The notes below the pieces were generated by a model. The model ran no database searches. It was not told where the DNA came from and saw nothing but the letters and a program-made list of their open reading frames with translations. Shown here piece by piece: positions 6,296-9,687 of a stretch of 9,687 bases of DNA (positions are counted from its first letter, which is position 1; every line of letters begins with the position of its first letter). The DNA comes from Hyphomicrobiales bacterium (GTDB lineage Bacteria; Pseudomonadota; Alphaproteobacteria; Rhizobiales; Rhizobiaceae): positions 1 through 9,687 of the forward strand of contig JAALLB010000043.1 of the NCBI GenBank assembly GCA_011087745.1, given 5' to 3'. A program made the translations under genes and the position numbers.

Positions 6296-7342
6296 ATGAG
6301 AGGTTGTAAAATTTTGCCTGATTTATCAGCAAATAGCATTGGTAATCCCATATCAATTGGCTCAATTGAGTTGCCAAATCGTGCCTTTCTAGCTCCAATG
6401 TCAGGGGTGACAGATTTACCATTTCGAAAACTCGCCCATCAATATGGTGCAGGATTGGTAGTGTCAGAAATGGTTGCAAGTCAGGCTTTCATTGAGGGTG
6501 AAGCTGAAATGCAATTGAAAATATTGGCGGGAGATATTTCACCACACATGGTTCAGCTTGCAGGACGTGAAGCAGTTTGGATGGCAAGAGCTGCTGAAGT
6601 TGCCGAAGCAAATGGTGCCGATATCATCGATATTAACATGGGCTGTCCTGCAAAACGCGTCACGACGGGTTATTCAGGATCGGCTCTGATGCGCGATCTA
6701 GATCATGCTCTTAACTTAATTGATGCTGTAGTTGGCGCAGTTAATGTTCCTGTGACATTGAAAATGCGTCTTGGTTGGGATGACACTTCAATCAACGCTC
6801 CAGAACTTGCAAAAAGAGCAGAAGATGCTGGGATCAAGATGATTACGGTCCATGGCAGAACCCGGTGCCAGTTTTATAAAGGAAATGCTGACTGGTCTGC
6901 AGTTCATTTGGTCAAACAAGCAATTAACCTGCCGCTTGTGGTCAATGGAGATATTACATCTCAATCAAAAGCCCAAGAAGCATTATTGAAATCAGGCGCT
7001 GACGCGATCATGATCGGTCGTGGTGCATACGGAGCACCATGCTTGCCAGCTCATATTGCCGGCAAACTATCTGAGGTGAATGCGAAAAGTTTGAAATTGG
7101 ATTGTAAAGCTGTCATTGAGCACCACGAAGAAATGCTATCATTTTATGGTTTGAACTCCGGTATTCGGCAGGCTCGTAAGCATTTGGGTTGGTATCTGGA
7201 CAACCTTGCTGTCCCAAAGTCTGCGGGGGATCACAAAAGGAAAATCATGATATCCTTTGACCCAGCTGAAATCCATCAGTCACTGGAAACAATTTTTTCA
7301 ATGCATGAAGAACCAAGTGCTTGCAAAGAGATGGCAGCATGA
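6296..7342 (+). CDS. dusB: tRNA-dihydrouridine synthase DusB (NifR3)
   Basis: This FMN-dependent enzyme reduces specific uridines in the tRNA D-loop to dihydrouridine with NADPH. From ATG 6296 it is 348 residues. The TIM-barrel signatures are FLAPMSGVTDLPFR (31-44), INMGCPAKRV (113-122, catalytic Cys117), LKMRLGW (155-161), VHGRTR (185-190, His186), the FMN-phosphate site NGDI (217-220) and GRGAYG (241-246). The C-terminal RQARKHLGWY (291-300) belongs to the small helical tRNA-binding domain. The start is uncertain. The frame opens at TTG 6251; ATG 6296 lacks a ribosome binding site; and TTG 6314 is preceded by GAGAGG (6298-6303). All three leave the barrel intact. The gene overlaps ntrB by ATGA, the nifR3-ntrB-ntrC arrangement known from Rhodobacter, rhizobia and Azospirillum, so dusB is the promoter-proximal gene of the nitrogen-regulation operon. 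Confidence 0.95.
   Translation: MRGCKILPDLSANSIGNPISIGSIELPNRAFLAPMSGVTDLPFRKLAHQYGAGLVVSEMVASQAFIEGEAEMQLKILAGDISPHMVQLAGREAVWMARAAEVAEANGADIIDINMGCPAKRVTTGYSGSALMRDLDHALNLIDAVVGAVNVPVTLKMRLGWDDTSINAPELAKRAEDAGIKMITVHGRTRCQFYKGNADWSAVHLVKQAINLPLVVNGDITSQSKAQEALLKSGADAIMIGRGAYGAPCLPAHIAGKLSEVNAKSLKLDCKAVIEHHEEMLSFYGLNSGIRQARKHLGWYLDNLAVPKSAGDHKRKIMISFDPAEIHQSLETIFSMHEEPSACKEMAA
6298..6303 (+). promoter_or_regulatory. Possible ribosome binding site for an alternative dusB TTG start
   Basis: GAGAGG lies 10 nt before an in-frame TTG at 6314 and is the only good Shine-Dalgarno match near the dusB start. It overlaps the G of ATG 6296, so it cannot serve that codon. If used, DusB would begin at LPDLSANS, six residues shorter. 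Leaderless or weakly primed use of ATG 6296 is the alternative. Confidence 0.35.
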
Positions 7343-8466
7343 TTAATCCGTTACCATTGGATTTAAATCTTGTTCTGGACAGCTTGCCGCAAGCAGTCAT
7401 AGTCACTGACAAGACCAACGCTATTTTATACGCAAACATGGCGGCTGAAACTGTTTTTCGTGCATCATCAACCTACCTGCTCAAGCACAACATGGAAAAA
7501 ATTGTGCCCTTTGGTAGCCCGGTTTTAGGGTTGGTTGAGCAGGTTTTAAACAAACGTTCTCCGGTCAATGAATATCAAATTGATATATCATCACCACGAA
7601 CAGGCGAGGGCAAGATCGTTGATGTTTATGCAGCGCCACTTGCTGACAATTCACCGTATGCAATCTTGGTATTTCGCGAACGTAGCATGGCCGATCGCAT
7701 CGATAGGCAACTGAGCCATAGAAGCGCAGCCAGATCGGTAACTGGTCTCGCGTCAATGCTCGCACATGAAATCAAAAATCCACTTTCTGGCATCAGAGGA
7801 GCAGCACAACTTTTGGAAAGCGTTGTGGGAAATGATGACAAGGAACTGGCACAGCTAATTACCACTGAAACTGACAGAATCGTTAAAATCGTTGATCGAA
7901 TGGAAGTGTTTTCTGATGAAAGTCCGGTCGAACAAAAGCCTGTAAACATGCACTCAGTTTTGGGACATGTGAAAAGAATTGCTGAAAACGGCTTTGCCCG
8001 TAACATCAAAATCACCGAGGATTACGATCCGTCTTTGCCTGATGTTTCAGGATCAACAGATCAATTTATTCAGGTATTTTTAAATTTGATAAAGAATGCT
8101 TCGGAAGCCCTTATGGATCAACCAGATGCCGAAATAATACTATCATCGGCATATCGATCAGGTATACGAATAGCTTCTCCAGGTTCTGGTGAGCGCGCAT
8201 CTTTGCCACTTGAGTTCAGCATAACGGACAATGGAACCGGTATTTCCGAAGAGATAAGGGCGCATATCTTTGAACCGTTTGTCACCACACGTATCAATGG
8301 TACCGGACTTGGTCTTGCGTTAGTTGCAAAAACGATTGGGCGCCATGGTGGTATTATTGAGTGCAATAGTGTCGTGGGTCAGGGGACTACCTTCAAAATT
8401 TTGCTTCCGGCCTGGAAAAGCCAAAAATCAACCACACCTAGTTTAGAGGAGCCGAGCCGTGTCTAA
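7339..8466 (+). CDS. ntrB: Nitrogen regulation sensor histidine kinase NtrB
   Basis: This soluble histidine kinase/phosphatase phosphorylates NtrC when nitrogen is limiting and is switched to phosphatase by PII protein. The 375-residue protein has no membrane segment. It has an N-terminal PAS domain (about 10-115, LDSLPQAVIVTD then ANMAAE). The dimerisation/phosphoacceptor helix has the H-box LAHEIKNPLSGIRGAAQLLE (141-160), in which His143 is the phosphorylated residue. The HATPase domain follows: N-box NLIKNASEAL (249-258), G1 DNGTGI (297-302), F-box FEPFVTT (311-317) and G2 GTGLGLAL (321-328). The H-box sequence is diagnostic of NtrB. The start at 7339 overlaps the dusB stop (ATGA), with AAAGAGA upstream. 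The 3' end overlaps ntrC by 8 nt, so kinase and partner are coupled. All catalytic motifs are intact. Confidence 0.96.
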   Translation: MINPLPLDLNLVLDSLPQAVIVTDKTNAILYANMAAETVFRASSTYLLKHNMEKIVPFGSPVLGLVEQVLNKRSPVNEYQIDISSPRTGEGKIVDVYAAPLADNSPYAILVFRERSMADRIDRQLSHRSAARSVTGLASMLAHEIKNPLSGIRGAAQLLESVVGNDDKELAQLITTETDRIVKIVDRMEVFSDESPVEQKPVNMHSVLGHVKRIAENGFARNIKITEDYDPSLPDVSGSTDQFIQVFLNLIKNASEALMDQPDAEIILSSAYRSGIRIASPGSGERASLPLEFSITDNGTGISEEIRAHIFEPFVTTRINGTGLGLALVAKTIGRHGGIIECNSVVGQGTTFKILLPAWKSQKSTTPSLEEPSRV

Positions 8467-9676
8467 AGGTATTGTCTTGGTTGCAGATGATGATAATGCA
8501 ATTCGTACGGTTCTAAACCAGGCTTTAAAACGGGCGGGTTTTGATGTGCGTGTTACATCAAATTTTTCAACTCTGTTGCAATGGGTAAGTAATGGTGATG
8601 GAGATTGTGTCGTCTCCGATGTGATTATGCCAGATGGTGACGCATTCGATGTTCTGCCAAAAATTCAAAGTTTGCGGCCGGATATGCCAGTCGTTTTGAT
8701 CAGCGCCCAAAACACATTCATGACCGCATTAAAAGCCCAACAAGCTGGAGCATATGAGTATATTCCAAAGCCATTTGATTTGGACAAACTCATACAAGTT
8801 ACTCATCGAGCGATCTCAGAGCCAAAAGACAATCGATCTGCGCAAAGTATGGAGGACTACAACCAAAACATGCCATTGGTTGGTCGATCAGCCGCCATGC
8901 AAGAGATTTATCGCTCAATTGCTCGTTTGATGAATTCAGATCTACCAGTATTGTTGTCTGGAGAAGTTGGAACCGGAAAGCGTCTTACATCTCGGATGCT
9001 TCATGATTTTGGAAGTCGAAAACAAAATCCATTTGTGGCAGTCAATCTTGCATCCCTGCCTGAAGATATTGTGGAGGGTGATCTATTTGGTCGTCATTCT
9101 GACGATAGTAACTCTGACGTTGGAAAGATAAGAAAAGCGGATGGAGGAACACTTTACCTTGATGAAATAGGAGAACTTTCGCTTGCAGCGCAAACGCAAT
9201 TATTGCGCGTTCTTCTGGAGGGGGAATTCACATCCGTCGGATCAGCTGAACCACTTCGGGTAGATGTAAGAATTATTGCCTCTTCCACAAAAGATTTAGA
9301 TGAATTGATTGCTCAAGGGAAATTTAGGGAAGACCTATTTTATCGCCTTAACGTCGTTCCAATTAACTTACCAGCATTGAAAAACAGAATTGAAGATGTC
9401 CCGGATTTGGCGAGACATTTTTTAAAAATTTTTCAAACAGAAGGTGCTCAATCCCGACATTTGGAGCCAGATGCAATAACGGCTTTGAAGGATCATACTT
9501 GGCCTGGAAATATTAGAGAGTTGGAGAATCTGATACGCAGAATTTGTATTTTGTATCCGCAAGAAACCATTACATCAGCTATCATTAAAACAGAAATCCA
9601 TAACAGTGGTTACTTTAAGCAAGGATTGGAGGCAGCTATACTCCGAGTCCTTGAAAATCTGATTATTTGGGGTTGA
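8459..9676 (+). CDS. ntrC: Nitrogen response regulator NtrC, GAFTGA-less and cut short in this frame
   Basis: This is the transcription factor partner of NtrB. The receiver domain (1-120) has the acidic pocket Asp10-Asp12, phospho-acceptor Asp54 in VVSDVIMPDG, Ser82 and Lys104. The AAA+ domain (about 139-365) has Walker A GEVGTGKR (168-175), Walker B GGTLYLDE (229-236), sensor I RIIASSTKD (271-279), the arginine-finger region FREDLFYRLNV (289-299) and sensor II WPGNIREL (348-355). After LFG (209-211) the expected GAFTGA loop is absent; residues 212-227 are a Ser/Asp-rich substitute about four residues shorter. R. capsulatus NtrC also lacks GAFTGA and activates sigma-70 promoters, so the same is inferred here. 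The GTG start has AGGAG (8447-8451) 7 nt upstream and overlaps ntrB by 8 nt. The frame ends at 405 residues, whereas the family runs to roughly 450-490 with a Fis-type helix-turn-helix. A frameshift around 9655-9667 is likely, with the rest outside the window. Confidence 0.9.
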   Translation: MSKGIVLVADDDNAIRTVLNQALKRAGFDVRVTSNFSTLLQWVSNGDGDCVVSDVIMPDGDAFDVLPKIQSLRPDMPVVLISAQNTFMTALKAQQAGAYEYIPKPFDLDKLIQVTHRAISEPKDNRSAQSMEDYNQNMPLVGRSAAMQEIYRSIARLMNSDLPVLLSGEVGTGKRLTSRMLHDFGSRKQNPFVAVNLASLPEDIVEGDLFGRHSDDSNSDVGKIRKADGGTLYLDEIGELSLAAQTQLLRVLLEGEFTSVGSAEPLRVDVRIIASSTKDLDELIAQGKFREDLFYRLNVVPINLPALKNRIEDVPDLARHFLKIFQTEGAQSRHLEPDAITALKDHTWPGNIRELENLIRRICILYPQETITSAIIKTEIHNSGYFKQGLEAAILRVLENLIIWG

Positions 9677-9687
9677 CGTTTCAGGCT

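Noticed and set aside
7626..8015. 129-codon minus-strand ORF opposite ntrB
   Set aside because: It is antisense to the NtrB H-box region and its Ser/Leu-rich composition follows from the complement.

Overview
The window looks like chromosomal housekeeping DNA from an alphaproteobacterium with fairly AT-rich codon use. Three things support this: a fused IspD-IspF enzyme; a dihydrolipoamide dehydrogenase of the kind that serves pyruvate dehydrogenase, next to lipA and a COQ10/RatA-like gene; and the dusB(nifR3)-ntrB-ntrC cluster. The NtrC protein lacks the sigma-54-contacting GAFTGA loop, a trait best known from Rhodobacter capsulatus. That leans towards Rhodobacterales or a relative, but the taxonomy is inference.

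Layout. Positions 45-4204 (+ strand): a GNAT acetyltransferase broken by two apparent single-base indels, an SGNH esterase/acyltransferase related to MsAcT, lpd (E3), lipA (lipoyl synthase) and a COQ10/RatA START-like protein. Most junctions are tight: ATGA overlaps, a 2-nt gap before ratA and a 29-nt gap before lpd. The exception is a 64-nt gap between lpd and lipA that holds overlapping dyads. Positions 4205-4487 lie between convergent genes; the only candidate gene there is a 54-codon minus-strand ORF. Positions 4488-6195 (- strand): ispDF followed by pncC (stand-alone CinA C-terminal domain), overlapping by 8 nt. Positions 6196-6295 are a divergent promoter region with several palindromes. 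Positions 6296-9676 (+ strand): dusB, ntrB and ntrC with stop/start overlaps, the classical nifR3-ntrB-ntrC nitrogen-regulation operon.

Functionally, lpd and lipA belong together: LipA builds the lipoyl cofactor on E2 subunits, and Lpd re-oxidises it. COQ10/RatA links to respiratory quinone. IspDF supplies isoprenoid precursors, which also feed the quinone side chain. NtrB and NtrC sense nitrogen status and control transcription.

The most notable signal is ntrC. Its AAA+ domain keeps Walker B, the arginine-finger region and sensor II, but the stretch that should contain GAFTGA is replaced by an unrelated, shorter Ser/Asp-rich segment. Its Walker A is GEVGTGKR rather than GESGTGKE. Its reading frame also stops just before the window ends, without a Fis-type DNA-binding domain. 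That early stop and the two breaks in the GNAT gene could be real lesions or sequencing/assembly indels. I see no mobile elements, CRISPR arrays, tRNA or rRNA genes.
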